Part shown: piece by piece, positions 1 to 11,611 of the stretch
Layout of the letters: each line of letters begins with the position of its first letter
Position numbering within the stretch: position 1 is the first letter of the stretch
Origin: Mesodorylaimus sp. YZB2_4
Taxonomy: Eukaryota > Nematoda > Enoplea > Dorylaimida > Dorylaimidae
NCBI GenBank assembly: GCA_030248295.1
Contig: JASANH010000115.1
Coordinates: 62,001-126,000, forward strand
Length of the DNA stretch: 64,000 bases
Direction of reading: 5' to 3'
Position numbers and translations under genes: made by a program
The notes under the pieces: model-generated
Database searches by the model: none
What the model was told of the DNA's origin: nothing
Seen by the model: only the letters and a program-made list of their open reading frames with translations

Positions 1-446
1 ATGGCTTTGACTTTCAATATCGCTGACGTGGATCTTAGACAACCACTTGACATTGCGTGCGCCGACAACACCTGCAAAATAACCAGTTGCTTTTGTCAGG
101 CAGTACAGACACTAGGCCATCCTGCTCTGCTGGAAAAAGGCAGACTGGACTATGCTGGTGTGTTGTGCACAATGGCCAAGCATAGTATAGCATAGCGATG
201 ATACCCACGTGGCTATGCATGCATCTGCAGCTCTGTTCCTCAGCACAGCAGCCACAGACCCACCAGAATCCACTATTTTGCATTCAGCTGGCGCAACCGT
301 CCTGGGCTGCCCTGCAGGTAGAAGGTGGCATGGACTGTGATTCTGTGCACATGCCTATGCATCCCTGACAACTCGACTGACTCTGCAGACAGTCCACCCG
401 CTTTTGCACTCTGCTCCCTAGCACAAGAAACCCACTTTGCACTCAC
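1..446 (-). other. Intron of the sulfite oxidase gene at the left edge
   Basis: This stretch follows the GTGAGT donor at 441-446 on the minus strand. I see no further sulfite oxidase exon and no other convincing coding sequence. The short open frames on both strands match no family I recognise and lack splice signals. Confidence 0.5.
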
Positions 447-2737
447 CTGGCACAACCGCCCTCAGCGGGAAGCCATGATCCCGCGGCAATGGTTCACCAT
501 TCATCTCGTAGGCCAAAATCACATCGCCTTTCTTATCCACTGCTTTCTCAACTGGAATCGAAGCCTGGTACCGTGTTCCAGTCGAATCACTATCCAACCC
601 TTCAAAATGCACATGATTCCAGACTCCTTCATTTCTATGCACTCGATCGTAAGTCAAACCCGAATCAGCCAGCACATCCGACAGACGCACTCCTGTCCAC
701 GATGCGTTCGATATGGCTGTGAAGCCCCACGTAAGGCCTTTGACAGGTTTGATTGGGTTCAGTTCGTTGCGACGATTGCCAGCACACTGAATTGTGGCTG
801 TGATTGTGACTGGTTTGTAACGCCGTTTCAGTTCATCCAGCGTAATCCGACGTGTTGGCAGGCCGACTCCACTTACCTTAAAGCAAAAACTGGTTACTCC
901 AGAAAGGCAAGCGAAAGGAGGGATAAGCCACCAATCGAGGCATTAGTGTTGTTTCCTGCTCGAACGATCGGCAGATCACAAATTTAATCAGCCAATCACA
1001 GATTTGATCAGCTGATCGATCAAACGATCACATTTGATCAGCTAATCACAGATGACCCAAGTGATCGACCAGCAGATTACCGATTTGATTAGCTGATCAA
1101 TCAGCATTATACAATTTGATCAGCTGATCGATAAATCACACTGAGACATCTATCAATCGACGCCATTCCGATGATCATCAGAATCGTATCCCTTGATCAT
1201 TAGCATTTTGATATATATATATTGATATAATATATATTGATGACTAGCCTGATAAATGCATATCGATTGATAAGTAACCTGATCATGCAATATCGTATCA
1301 TAACCAGCCTGATCAATGCATATCGATTGATAAGTAACCTGATCATGCAATATCGTATCATAACCAGCCTGATAAATGCATATCGATTGATAAGTAACCT
1401 GATCATGCAATATCGTATCATAACCAGCCTGATCAATGCATATCGACTGATAAGTAACCTGATCATGCAATATCGTATCATAACCAGCCTGATAAATGCA
1501 TATCGATTGATAAGTAACCTGATCATGCAATATCGTATCATAACCAGCCTGATCAATGCATATCGATTGATAAGTAACCTGATCATGCAATATCGTATCA
1601 TAACCAGCCTGATAAATGCATATCGATTGATAAGTAACCTGATCATGCAATATCGTATCATAACCAGCCTGATCAATGCATATCGACTGATCACCATAAG
1701 AGGACTCTGATCCAATGATCAGCAGTATTTTATCCAAGATCGACACGAAACAATCAATGTTCAATCACCTGATAGCAAAGATACTGCTGATCACCGTTTT
1801 GGCGGCTGGGTAGAACTTTGCAACTTTTAAACTGCTGATTTTCCCGCCTTTTTGAAATTTGATTTTTTCGTGACTGCTGAAATTTTCGACATAAACCAAC
1901 CCAAGACTGCTATTATGACAGGTGCACTGCAAGGATCCTCTCCGTCCACCCTTGCTAATGCTGCAAGCCAGCCATCTGCTCTCAGCTAGCTGTGCCTTAT
2001 CAGTTGGCAATCGCACTTACCTCCAATGCATAATCCTTCAAGTCTATTTCTGGCACTGGTAGATGATTTCTAACAAAAAATAGATCATTCGGAGTCAAAA
2101 AATTTTCACTGACAGGTTCAGGCGGCGTTTCAGCATTAAATGGTCTGATCGACGATGGAATTAATGCCGAATTTCGACTCGGTTCATTCCAATATGGATC
2201 ATTTTTAAAATCTTCAGCCATTTTTGCCGCTACTATTGGATCTAAATTACCGATTCGCATTTCTTCTAAAATTTCCAACACTTCCGCTGTTTTATGAACT
2301 GCATAAAGAGACCAAAATGGTTCTAATGCTCCGCCATACGCTAATCGTATTTTCTCCACTCCACCAGGATGAATGTTGACGAATTGTGTAATATCATAGA
2401 CACCACCACCGAAAGTTACCCAAATACCTTTTTCCAACGAATTATGTTCAGCTACTTGTTTCAAATCGTACGTTGGCAAATCTGGCCTCGAGCGAATTTG
2501 TCCAAAATCGTTTTTCGACACGTTTTCAGTTGCCGCCAAAACTATTCCCTGCGATTTCCGATACCATTTATAGGCCAATATCGAACCACCGATGCCCAAA
2601 AATGGAATAAACAAGTTAAGCTTTCGAGTGGAGGCAGAATATCGAGATGAGGTGAGAAATGTCCGACGTGCAAATCGTTGTGGCTGATGGAAAAATGATT
2701 CCGTACAAAGCACGGATATCGAAAATAATCGAGACAT
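447..2737 (-). CDS. SUOX: Sulfite oxidase, N-terminal part (3' end lies beyond the left edge)
   Basis: Mitochondrial intermembrane-space enzyme that oxidises sulfite to sulfate and passes electrons to cytochrome c. Exon 1 is 2021-2737 (239 codons) and exon 2 is 447-876; both joins are GT-AG. Residues 1-40 look like a mitochondrial presequence (FARRTFLTSSRY), followed by a membrane anchor around 42-58. Residues 85-165 are a cytochrome b5 domain with the haem-ligand motif HPGG (123-126) and the second His in YAVHKT (148). The molybdopterin domain opens with FFVRNHLPVP. In exon 2 it carries QCAGNRR, whose Cys (about 270) is the molybdenum ligand, then FEGLDSD and EMNGEPLPRDHGFP. The dimerisation domain is not in 1-446, so the gene continues outside the window. 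It is divergent from TBC1D20. Exon 2 starts with a donor-like GTAAGT. Confidence 0.95.
1243..1700. repeat. 60-bp tandem array (about 7.5 copies, 120-bp dimer pattern) in SUOX intron 1
   Basis: A 60-bp unit repeats almost perfectly. Successive units alternate between gataaatgca and gatcaatgca, so the true higher-order unit is 120 bp. Each 60-mer is itself built from two related halves of about 30 bp. Because 60 is divisible by three, long open frames appear on both strands; they are artefacts. The flanking DNA (about 960-1240) is degenerate 'ttgatcagctgatc' sequence. Confidence 0.95.
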
Positions 2738-3340
2738 CGTTGCTGCCTTTGAAACGCAGATAAACCAAGGAGTTGGACCTATAAATCAGAAGGAGACGCT
2801 TCCTATACCGCATAATCCAGCGGGTCCCGACGCCCCCCCCCCAAAAAAAAAAAAAAACAAAAAAAAAAACAAAAAAAAAACAAAAAACCACCGATAAACT
2901 AATCAAGCTGCACATAAAAAAAAGAAGCATCAGTACACACGCTGAACCCACGTGTTTCGTACTTCCCGCATCGTGCAGACAACTAACAGCTGACCACTTG
3001 GGTAAATTTAAGTTTCAGCTTAAGCGTAACCACCGATATCTGCACCTTTTCATAAAGAAAACCGAAAGCCGAACTATTTCTTGTTTTTCGATTTGATATT
3101 GCGAATATAATTTTCACTTCATTCGATGGTTTCGTTTTTCTGAATTTTCTGCCCGACCAGAAACTATATTTTACCTAACGAGAAGAACAACTGGCAGAAA
3201 ATTCTCGGGATCATTCGATATTGAGTTGGAATTTGTACTTTCGCTTTCGAAAAGAATAACGTAAACTTGCTTTTACGTAATTGCTAATAACACTAACAAA
3301 CGTCATTTGTTCATATTTTTGCTAGTTCCGCCTTTTTTTT
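2738..3340. promoter_or_regulatory. Divergent promoter region between SUOX and TBC1D20
   Basis: Only 603 bp separate the two start codons, so both promoters must lie here or overlap. A C-run followed by an A-rich tract with scattered C bases lies at about 2831-2890. One copy of the dispersed aaactatattttac motif sits near 3165. I see no clear TATA box. Confidence 0.6.
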
Positions 3341-4564
3341 ATGTTTTCGCGAAAAATGGAAAACGGTGGTTCGTTGTCGACTTTAAACACGTTTTCGTCG
3401 AACGATCCATCGAGTCACAGTCCTCTTCCGTCACCAATTATTAAGAAACGTACGAAAGGACAATTAATTCGTGAAAAATTAGCAGTCAATTTTTTTGACG
3501 ATTCCGAGAATATGGATGCGGAAACTGGGCGTATTATGCGTCAATTAGCAATTAGTGAAAATGGTTTAGTTTCCGACGAATATCGACGACGTATTTGGCC
3601 GATTCTATCTCGAGCTTTAATTATGACAACGGGTGAAAATGATTTTGAAGAAAATGAAGATTTAAATTTGGAAAACAATGATTTTCTAAATAAACATCCT
3701 GAATATCGTCAAGTTGAAATGGATGTTAGGCGTACGCTGGCACGTTTTCCACCTCACATCGACGACATTGATCGAACTCGGCTGCAACATTTGTTAATTC
3801 CAGTAGTCGTTCGTATTCTACATCAATATCCAACATTTCGATATTATCAAGGCTTCCACGATGTTTGTTTAACAATTCTATTGGTAGTCGAAGATCCAAT
3901 CATCACTTACAAAATTTGTCGGCGATTAGCTTGCGCTAATTTTCGTCTATTTCTCGAAAAACCATTAGATATCGCGACGGAATCGTTATATTTGATGTAT
4001 CCATTATTTAAACGCGTCGATCCTGAATTATACGAATTTTTATGGCGTAGTCAAGTTGGTGTTATGTTCGCATTAAGTTGGCAATTAACTTGGTTCGCTC
4101 ATGTAATCGATGATTATTCGTCAGTCGTTCGATTATACGATTTATTTTTGGCATCTCATCCATTAATGCCCGTTTATTTGGCTGCTTCATTAATTTTATA
4201 TCGGAGTCCTGATATTTTAGCATTAGAATGCGATATGGCGCCAGTTCATGGATTTTTGACAAAACCACCAACAAATCTTCCATTAGAAGCATTAATATCG
4301 GATGCACAAGATTTATTCGTCGAATATCCGCCTTCGATGTTGAAAGAAATGAATGTGGCTTTGAAAAAAGAACAAGATCGAATTATGCGGTTACGGCAAA
4401 TTCGAAAACGACATAGTAGTTGGCCGCAAATATTAATTCCTGGTGTCCATGGTGAAAGTCCTGGTAAGAAGGCAATGAAAATCACCTTCCTCACAGTCAC
4501 TGCTGCTGCTGCGGCCTATTATTTTTATAGTCGATATCCGCTTCAAGTTTTTCGTGTTGTGTGA
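3341..4564 (+). CDS. TBC1D20: TBC1D20-like Rab GTPase-activating protein (single exon)
   Basis: A 407-aa protein, close to the roughly 403 aa of vertebrate TBC1D20, encoded without introns, unlike most genes here. This family is a GAP for Rab1/Rab18 at the ER and Golgi. The TBC domain spans about 60-330: R-R-R-I-W-P (82-87), the IxxDxxR-type arginine-finger motif VEMDVRR (125-131) and the glutamine-finger motif YYQGFHD (168-174). Also conserved are FALSWQLTWFAHV, VRLYDLFLASHPLMP and CDMAPVH. A C-terminal hydrophobic segment followed by a short tail gives the single-pass ER anchor typical of this subfamily. The first ATG is chosen; a second in-frame Met lies at codon 6. The gene converges with MAD2, the two stop codons being 225 bp apart. 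Confidence 0.95.
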   Translation: MFSRKMENGGSLSTLNTFSSNDPSSHSPLPSPIIKKRTKGQLIREKLAVNFFDDSENMDAETGRIMRQLAISENGLVSDEYRRRIWPILSRALIMTTGENDFEENEDLNLENNDFLNKHPEYRQVEMDVRRTLARFPPHIDDIDRTRLQHLLIPVVVRILHQYPTFRYYQGFHDVCLTILLVVEDPIITYKICRRLACANFRLFLEKPLDIATESLYLMYPLFKRVDPELYEFLWRSQVGVMFALSWQLTWFAHVIDDYSSVVRLYDLFLASHPLMPVYLAASLILYRSPDILALECDMAPVHGFLTKPPTNLPLEALISDAQDLFVEYPPSMLKEMNVALKKEQDRIMRLRQIRKRHSSWPQILIPGVHGESPGKKAMKITFLTVTAAAAAYYFYSRYPLQVFRVV

Positions 4565-4789
4565 ATTGTATAATTACTAATCTTAAATTGACATTCCATT
4601 TAAAGGCTAGAATTGTAGATGTTTTTTGTCGAAATGTCATACATTTAGTGCGCATTACAAAAATAATATTGCTTAAGGTATCAAAAAATACAAAAATTCG
4701 ACTGTCTGATTACTAAGAAACGGTTTTGTCCAAAAAATGTCAGTTATTTACCAAAAAATGCAATTTTTCATGAGATATTTTCTTTGTAC

Positions 4790-7700
4790 CTAATCATCAT
4801 CGCCTTTATAAGCGACTTTCGTTTCAACTGTATGCAATCCAGTGGAGACTGAGCGCAAATTCACTTGACGAGCATTGGCTATGGCGAAGGATGGCGATTC
4901 ACCCCATCCTTCGGGTTGGCACACGTCGTCGTCGACGTACATGAGAATGTCAAATGTGCCTGAAATTTGAAAACTTAAAAGGAAAGAAAAAATACACAAG
5001 ATAGTTTACAGTTGTTTTCCAAAAGAGGCAGGAATGTAACTGAGGCTGTTATTTGACGAATCACGTCGGCAATTTCCTGACGAATTTTCTTTTCCGATTT
5101 TGATGACGTTGAGGTTCTAAAAAATGAGTAAACTTCAAAGTTGAGGAAGCGAACTCAATGCTTTCTTACATTTACGATAGACAAACAAGTGCACGTTTCA
5201 TTGTTATCGATTGACGGGTATCATGGAGTGATTTTTGATATCAACTTATAATTTATCGATGCATATTGACTCGGAGTGATTCTTCACTTTGATACTGATA
5301 AATTCATATTTGTGTCATCATATGCTGAGCTTGATGCGAACTCAATCCTTTCTCGAATGATAGACAAAGAAGACCACGCGTCATCAGTATCGATTGACAG
5401 GTATCGTCATGAAGATCGGATATCGACTTATAATCGATCAATCGATGCATTCGATCTGGAATGATTTCCCACTATGATATCAATCAATCGATTCATGTGT
5501 CGTCTTATGCTTCGCTTGATGCGCCTGCAGATCATGATGATCGCCCTCTAATCGATAATTCGTGCATTCGATCTGGAATGATTTCCCACTATGATATCAA
5601 TCAATCGATTCATGCGTCGTCTTATGCTTCGCTTGATGCGCCTGCAGATCATGATGATCGCCTTCTAATCGATAATTCGTGCATTCGATCTGGGATGATT
5701 TCCCACTTTGATATCAATCAATCGATTCATGCGTCGTCTTATGCTTCGCTTGATGCGCCTACAGATCATGATGATCGCCTTCTAATCGATAATTCGTGCA
5801 TTCGATCTGGAATGATTTCCCACTTTGATATCAATCAATCGATTCATGCGTCGTCTTATGCTTCGCTTGATGCGCCTACAGATCATGGTGATCGCCTTCT
5901 AATCGATCAATCGATGCATTCGATCTGGAATGATTTCCCACTTAAATATCAATCAATCGATTCATGCGTCGTCTTATGCTTCGCTTGATGCGCCTACAGA
6001 TCATGATGATCGCCTTCTAATCGATAATTCGTGCATTCGATCTGGAATGATTTCCCACTTTAATATCAATCAATCGATTCATGCGTCGTCTTATGCTTCG
6101 CTTGATGCGCCTGCAGATCATGATGATCGCCTTCTAATCGATCATTCGTGCATTCGATCTGGAATGATTTCCCACTTTAATATCAATCAATCGATTCATG
6201 CGTCGTCTTATGCTTCGCTTGATGCGCCTGCAGATCATGATGATCGCCCTCTAATCGATAATTCGTGCATTCGATCTGGAATGATTTCCCACTTTAATAT
6301 CAATCAATCGATTCATGCGTCGTCTTATGCTTCGCTTGATGCGCCTGCAGATCATGATGATCGCCTTCTAATCGATCATTCGTGCATTCGATCTGGAATG
6401 ATTTCCCACTTTAATATCAATCAATCGATTCATGCGTCGTCTTATGCTTCGCTTGATGCGCCTGCAGATCATGATGATCGCCTTCTAATCGATCATTCGT
6501 GCATTCGATCTGGAATGATTTCCCACTTTAATATCAATCAATCGATTCATGCGTCGTCTTATGCTTCGCTTGATGCGCCTACAGATCATGATGATCGCCT
6601 TCTAATCGATCATTCGTGCATTCGATCTGGAATGATTTCCCACTTTAATATCAATCAATCGATTCATGCGTCGTCTTATGCTTCGCTTGATGCGCCTGCA
6701 GATCATGATGATCGCCTTCTAATCGATCATTCGTGCATTCGATCTGGAATGATTTCCCACTTTAATATCAATCAATCGATTCATGCGTCGTCTTATGCTT
6801 CGCTTGATGCGCCTGCAGATCATGATGATCGCCCTCTAATCGATAATTCGTGCATTCGATCTGGAATGATTTCCCACTTAAATATCAATCAATCGATTCA
6901 TGCGTCGTCTTATGCTTCGCTTGTTGCGCCTGCAGATCATGATGATCGCCTTCTAATCGATAATTCGTGCATTCGATCTGGGATGATTTCCCACTTAAAT
7001 ATCAATCAATCGATTCATGTGTCGTCTTATGCTTCGCTTGATGCGCCTGCAGATCATGATGATCGCCCTCTAATCGATAATTCGTGCATTCGATCTGGAA
7101 TGATTTCCCACTTTAATATCAATCAATCGATTCATGCGTCGTCTTATGCTTCGCTTGATGCGCCTGCAGATCATGATGATCGCCCTCTAATCGATAATTC
7201 GTGCATTCGATCTGGAATGATTTCCCACTTTAATATCAATCAATCGATTCATGCGTCGTCTTATGCTTCGCTTGATGCGCCTGCAGATCATGATGATCGC
7301 CCTCTAATCGATAATTCGTGCATTCGATCTGGAATGATTTCCCACTTAAATATCAATCAATCGATTCATGCGTCGTCTTATGCTTCGCTTGTTGCGCCTG
7401 CAGATCATGATGATCGCCTTCTAATCGATAATTCGTGCATTCGATCTGGGATGATTTCCCACTTAAATATCAATCAATCGATTCATGCGTCGTCTTATGC
7501 TTCGCTTGATGCGCCTACAGATCATGATGATCGGCTTCTAATCGATAATTCGTGCATTTGATCTGGAATGATTTCCCACTTTGATATCAATCAATCGATT
7601 CATGTGTCGTCTTATGCTTCGCTTGATGCGCCTGCAGATCATGATGATCGCCTTATAATCGATAATTCGTGCATTCGATCTGGAATGATTTCCCACTTTG

Positions 7701-10700
7701 ATATCAGTCGATTTATGCGTCGTCTTATCCTTCCCTTCATGCGCCTGCAGATCATGATGATCGCCTTCTAATCGATCAATCGATGCATTCGATCTGGAAT
7801 GATTTCCCACTTTGATGTCAATCAATCGAATTATGTGCCGTCTTATGCTTCGCTTGATGCGCCCGCAGATCATGATAATCGCAATTTCGACAGACCGATC
7901 AGTCCTGTTGTATCGATCATGTGATCTGGATCAACAGTGCTGTTCCTACTATTGATTCAATGTGCCAAGTTATCGAAAAGAATCACTCTTGCTTGCTTGC
8001 TGCTCTATTCATATTTTGATGCGTTCTAGCAGACAATTATTTTGTTGTCTGCATCAGAGCGGGAAACCAGTCAGAAGTCAGTGAAGAGGGAAGTGACAGA
8101 TTTCTTGCGATCCAATTCTAGAGTGTCGTCAGTCTAGATATTCCGAAGAAAGCATTATTGCAAATTTTTTAAGACATGTCTTCACAGATTCTGTTCCAGG
8201 AAAATTCGACCAGTGTATGACAAAATGCCAGTTGAGGCTTTCCTAACCGATTTTATCGCTGGTTGGGTGGCAGGTACAGTAAAATACTTAGCATTCTTTT
8301 TTTTCAAATCATATGTCAAAAGAAGCTTCCTAATTACACATTTTCATTCACTGTGCATCAAAAACTTGCAGTCCCGCATTTTCTTGTGTTTTAGGGGGCG
8401 CCAGTCTTTTGATTGGCCATCCCTTGGATACTGTAAAGGTAATGCGCAGATGGCTAGTTTCATCAGCTTATATCTACAAGCTTTCTTTATTTTCCAAGGT
8501 ACGATTACAAGCATTAAAGGGCTACGATGGTGTTTTCCAATGCATCAAGGAAACATTGCGCCAAGAAGCCATTGGTGGTTTCTACAAAGGCATGCTCTTT
8601 CCATTCATGTCGACTGGTTTTCTACATTCCATATATTTCGGTGGTTATGGCGGCACTTTGAAATTATTGAAAGGGTCTTCATACATCGAGGATCAGGAGC
8701 TAACCAGGCCGTTCGGTCATGTAAGCTGCTGCTTTGCGCTACAGTACAGCACTCTGACAGGACAGGGTCAACCATAAAAGCACATTCTGTGTCTACTATT
8801 GCAGCTAAAATCCATAATTTACGCGTTATTTTCCAGTCTCATGTATGCGCCACCGTTTAAGTCTGACAGGGTCAACAATCAAACCCTATCTCGGTCTTTA
8901 CATATTCTCTGGTTTTAGTTACTGCTCAGTTCAATTGTTGGTGCCTCTTTCCAGTGGATTCCTGCATGTCCTATCGAGATTGTCAAAACGAAATTGCAAA
9001 CTCAGAAAGGCAAATTTCTTTAATTCTTCTTGATCAGTTTCTAGCTATTGATAATTTCCATTTTGCAGAATCGACGAGACACGTTTGGTCGAGTTTCAAG
9101 CACAGCAACAAAGCTGATAATATCAACGTAAATGGACGTGTCATATTTTCAAGTCCTTGGGATTGTGTTCGAAAAACAGTTCATCACGAAGGAATAGGCG
9201 GCCTTTATCGTGGTGGATTAATTATGCTAATTAGGGATGTCGTTGGATTCTGTTTCTATTTACCAGTCTACGAAATCGTCAAGGTTTATTTGACACCTTT
9301 GCACAAACCTGGCAAAGATGACATCATAACAACACCATGGGGCTCGACTATTGTCGATTTTGATCGAATTGATGAAATATTTGATCCGGATTATGGTTAC
9401 CTCGGTTCTTTCCAACCAATTCAATCATATCGGCATCGTCTCGCCGCCTCTTTGATCGCTGGTGCTGTAGCTGGCGTTGCATCTTGGATGTCCATTTTAC
9501 CATTAGATGTTGTCAAATCTCGTCTTCAAGCCGATGATATTTTACAACCGAAATATAAAGGGATTTTACATTGTGCTTCTGAAAGTTATCGGAAAGAAAG
9601 TATCACCGTCTTTTTTCGTGGCTGGCAAGTTGTCTTTTTTCGAGCCATTCCAGTCAACGCATTGTTACTTTTATGCTATGATGAAACTTTGCAGTTTTTG
9701 AATAGTTATATCCGAAATTGATTTAGTCATATCGTGGTTCAAATTGCGTTGATTTCGCGTTTGGGTGCTTTCAATTATGTCTTAAATCTGAGTCTGATTC
9801 GATGCCGCCGTTGCCTTTTCTAGTTTGCTCAATATGGTCTTGTCACTCCATGACATTTTTTGTGTGTGATGATTCGTTTTAAAGTACAAACCAGCAGTTT
9901 TCGATTTCAGCACCTTGCAGGGAATGGCAATATGCATTCCCCTTGGCCTGATCATTTCATGACATTTGTCTTTGCGTGTGACTGATTCGTTTTAAAGTAC
10001 GAAACTGCAGGTTGGAGCGTTCTTCATGAACTTTAGCGCAGCGCAAGGAATACAGAGATACATTCCTCACTACTCCCTCACTAGGGCGTGCTTACCCGTC
10101 ACTGGTCATCCCATCACCGTCCTCATTGCATATATCGAACTGCCAACGTTCCAAGACTTCTTTCGTATTGACTTCCATAATCACAACGACCACCGTTCGT
10201 GCAACTTTTCCACCCAGCCAAACTGAAAACAAACCTTACAGTTGTGATCCAGGTTTGACCGAACTGGCTTGTAGCCGAACCAGGAACCAAACCAGACCAG
10301 GTGGCTTTTCTTACCAAACCAGGACCAGACCAGGATCGAAATAAACCAGCTTCTTTGATTCTAGTCGGGCTAGGCCAGATAAGTTGTGGCAAAGCTCAAC
10401 AGTTTGTTTGATCGCAGTGAAGATCAAGAGACACCCACCATAATTCCTAGTTTGTGAATGTCCTTTCACAGGAAGCTAGTTACTTGAACTAATAACTTTT
10501 TATTTGTGCACAGCCAGTCAGTGCGAAATAAGGCACGCGGGTTGGTCCTGGTTCGATCACGGCTGGGTGGTGATCGAGTGATAAATCCAGCATACCTTCT
10601 AACTGAGAAATGCACGGTTTTAAAAAATCGTTGACGCTTTTATCGTTCATGACCAGCAACGAAGTGCCATACTTTTGGATTCGTTTGAAACTCTCAGGAG

Positions 10701-11113
10701 GATATACGCCGCGTTGATAGAGAATACTATTTATGCCGTAATCTGAAACACAAACATTTTACGGTCGGTAGACAAGAATTAGACGAGGAAGACAGTTGAA
10801 TCACGATTTCGAAGAACCCAGGGAAGAAACAGGCCTTTGGGCAACCAGCAAAAAATGCGGAGCCCTTCAAAACGGTTTTTTTAATTTAACTTGCGGCAAC
10901 AGCTGCATCAAAACAGCACAAAAAATAAACCGAGAGTATCAGAAAAGTAGGAGGAGATTAGATCAGATTAAATCAAATTAATAAGTTCGAAAAAATTAAA
11001 TATTTTCACAAAAATAAGAAAGTTCCTCACTTACAAAAGAATTCTGCCACCATTTGCGCCGATCCTTTCAATGTTATCGCACTTCGCGTCACCGTATCTT
11101 GCTTGGCTGCCAT
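4790..11113 (-). CDS. MAD2: MAD2 spindle-assembly checkpoint protein (HORMA domain), five exons
   Basis: Exons on the minus strand are 11035-11113, 10596-10742, 10096-10222, 5010-5116 and 4790-4959. All are GT-AG, phases match, and the sum is 630 nt or 209 aa (human MAD2 has 205). Diagnostic stretches are ITLKGSAQMVAEFF, then INSILYQRGVYPPESFKR, then EVLERWQFDI, then IRQITASVTFLPLLE, and at the C-terminus FDILMYVDDDV and HTVETKVAYK. MAD2 binds CDC20 and inhibits the anaphase-promoting complex until chromosomes are attached. The HORMA fold covers almost the whole protein, including the C-terminal safety belt. Intron 3 (5117-10095) contains the 117-bp satellite and an entire antisense SLC25 gene. 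The start is 498 bp from the divergent CDC20 start. Confidence 0.95.
5200..7875. repeat. 117-bp satellite array (about 20 units) inside MAD2 intron 3
   Basis: Near-identical 117-bp units run from 5461 to about 7870, with two or three degenerate units at 5200-5460. The unit contains atgatttcccac, atcaatcaatcgattcatg and gatcatgatgatcgcc. Variants (tttgatatc, tttaatatc, ttaaatatc; tctaatcgataattc or tctaatcgatcattc) are interspersed. Because 117 equals 3 x 39, it reads as a 39-aa repeat over 1.6 kb. No splice signals, starts or known domains support translation, and the array lies inside an intron. Confidence 0.95.
8225..9721 (+). CDS. SLC25-family mitochondrial carrier, nested antisense in MAD2 intron 3
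   Basis: Exons are 8225-8273, 8395-8438, 8499-8720, 8919-9009 and 9069-9721, giving 352 aa. Three carrier repeats are visible, each with the PxD/E-x-x-[KR] signature: GHPLDTVKVRLQ, ACPIEIVKTKLQ and LPLDVVKSRLQ. Each is followed by glycine-rich G-x-x-x-F/L-Y/F-[KR]-G type motifs (GGFYKG, GGLYRG, TVFFRGW). It should be a six-helix inner-membrane transporter; the SLC25A45/47/48 branch is the closest type I recall, and the substrate is unknown. A long insertion (about 245-285) precedes the third repeat. Intron 4 (9010-9068) uses a GC donor (AAAG|GCAAAT) and keeps frame only that way. The gene lies wholly within an intron of the opposite-strand gene MAD2. Confidence 0.9.
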
Positions 11114-11611
11114 TTTTTCAGATTCCTATCTTTACTGACAACTTTAAAAAACCGTAACGAAAACGACATCAACCAACGCAAGCCAGCAGATCAAAACTTG
11201 CCGCCAAGCCAACAGCGCGGTGTAGATTTCAAAAATTTTACCGCACTTAAGCAGACAAGAAATAGTTTCAGGTAGAACTATGACTAAATTTTTTCGAAAG
11301 TTTTCAACGCACTTCTCGTAATACTATAATAGAATAATCAAATCAAAATAGAGAATGTCTAATTTCATTCAGTCACTCATGGGAATTATAGCAGAATTTC
11401 AATTAATGATCTGAAACTATATTTTACTCAATTTGGTCGGCTATATTTGAACGCTAGCGCAAGCGCGTGCTGTTGAGTTGGCATTTTATTTTCGATTATT
11501 CTCTTTTCTCTTCCCTCGGCGACTTCTTCAAGACATTACTAATTACTGTAGCCCTTCTCTGCATTATCCGATATTTCTGATCGTTTTTTCAAATTTCGAT
11601 AAAAAACAAAA
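11114..11611. promoter_or_regulatory. Divergent MAD2/CDC20 promoter region
   Basis: 498 bp separate the MAD2 and CDC20 start codons. Candidate cell-cycle homology region (CHR) hexamers are TTCAAA at 11228-11233 and 11588-11593 and TTCGAA at 11293-11298. An E2F-like ttgccgcc lies near 11199. One dispersed aaactatattttac motif lies near 11408. These are short motifs that can occur by chance; the divergent layout itself is certain. Confidence 0.65.

Noticed and set aside
325-987. 220-codon open frame on the plus strand
   Set aside because: It is antisense to sulfite oxidase exon 2, whose minus-strand translation carries QCAGNRR and other family motifs.
1153-1764. Three long overlapping repeat-protein frames (157-203 aa)
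   Set aside because: They arise because the 60-bp satellite unit is divisible by three; all lie in an intron with no splice or domain support.
5120-5260. Additional MAD2 exon next to exon 4
   Set aside because: A gtaaga lies nearby, but the sequence is satellite-related and the true exon 3 at 10096-10222 fits phase and homology.
5930-7561. 543-aa repeat protein
   Set aside because: It is the translation of the 117-bp satellite; open frames occur on the opposite strand as well, and it sits in MAD2 intron 3.
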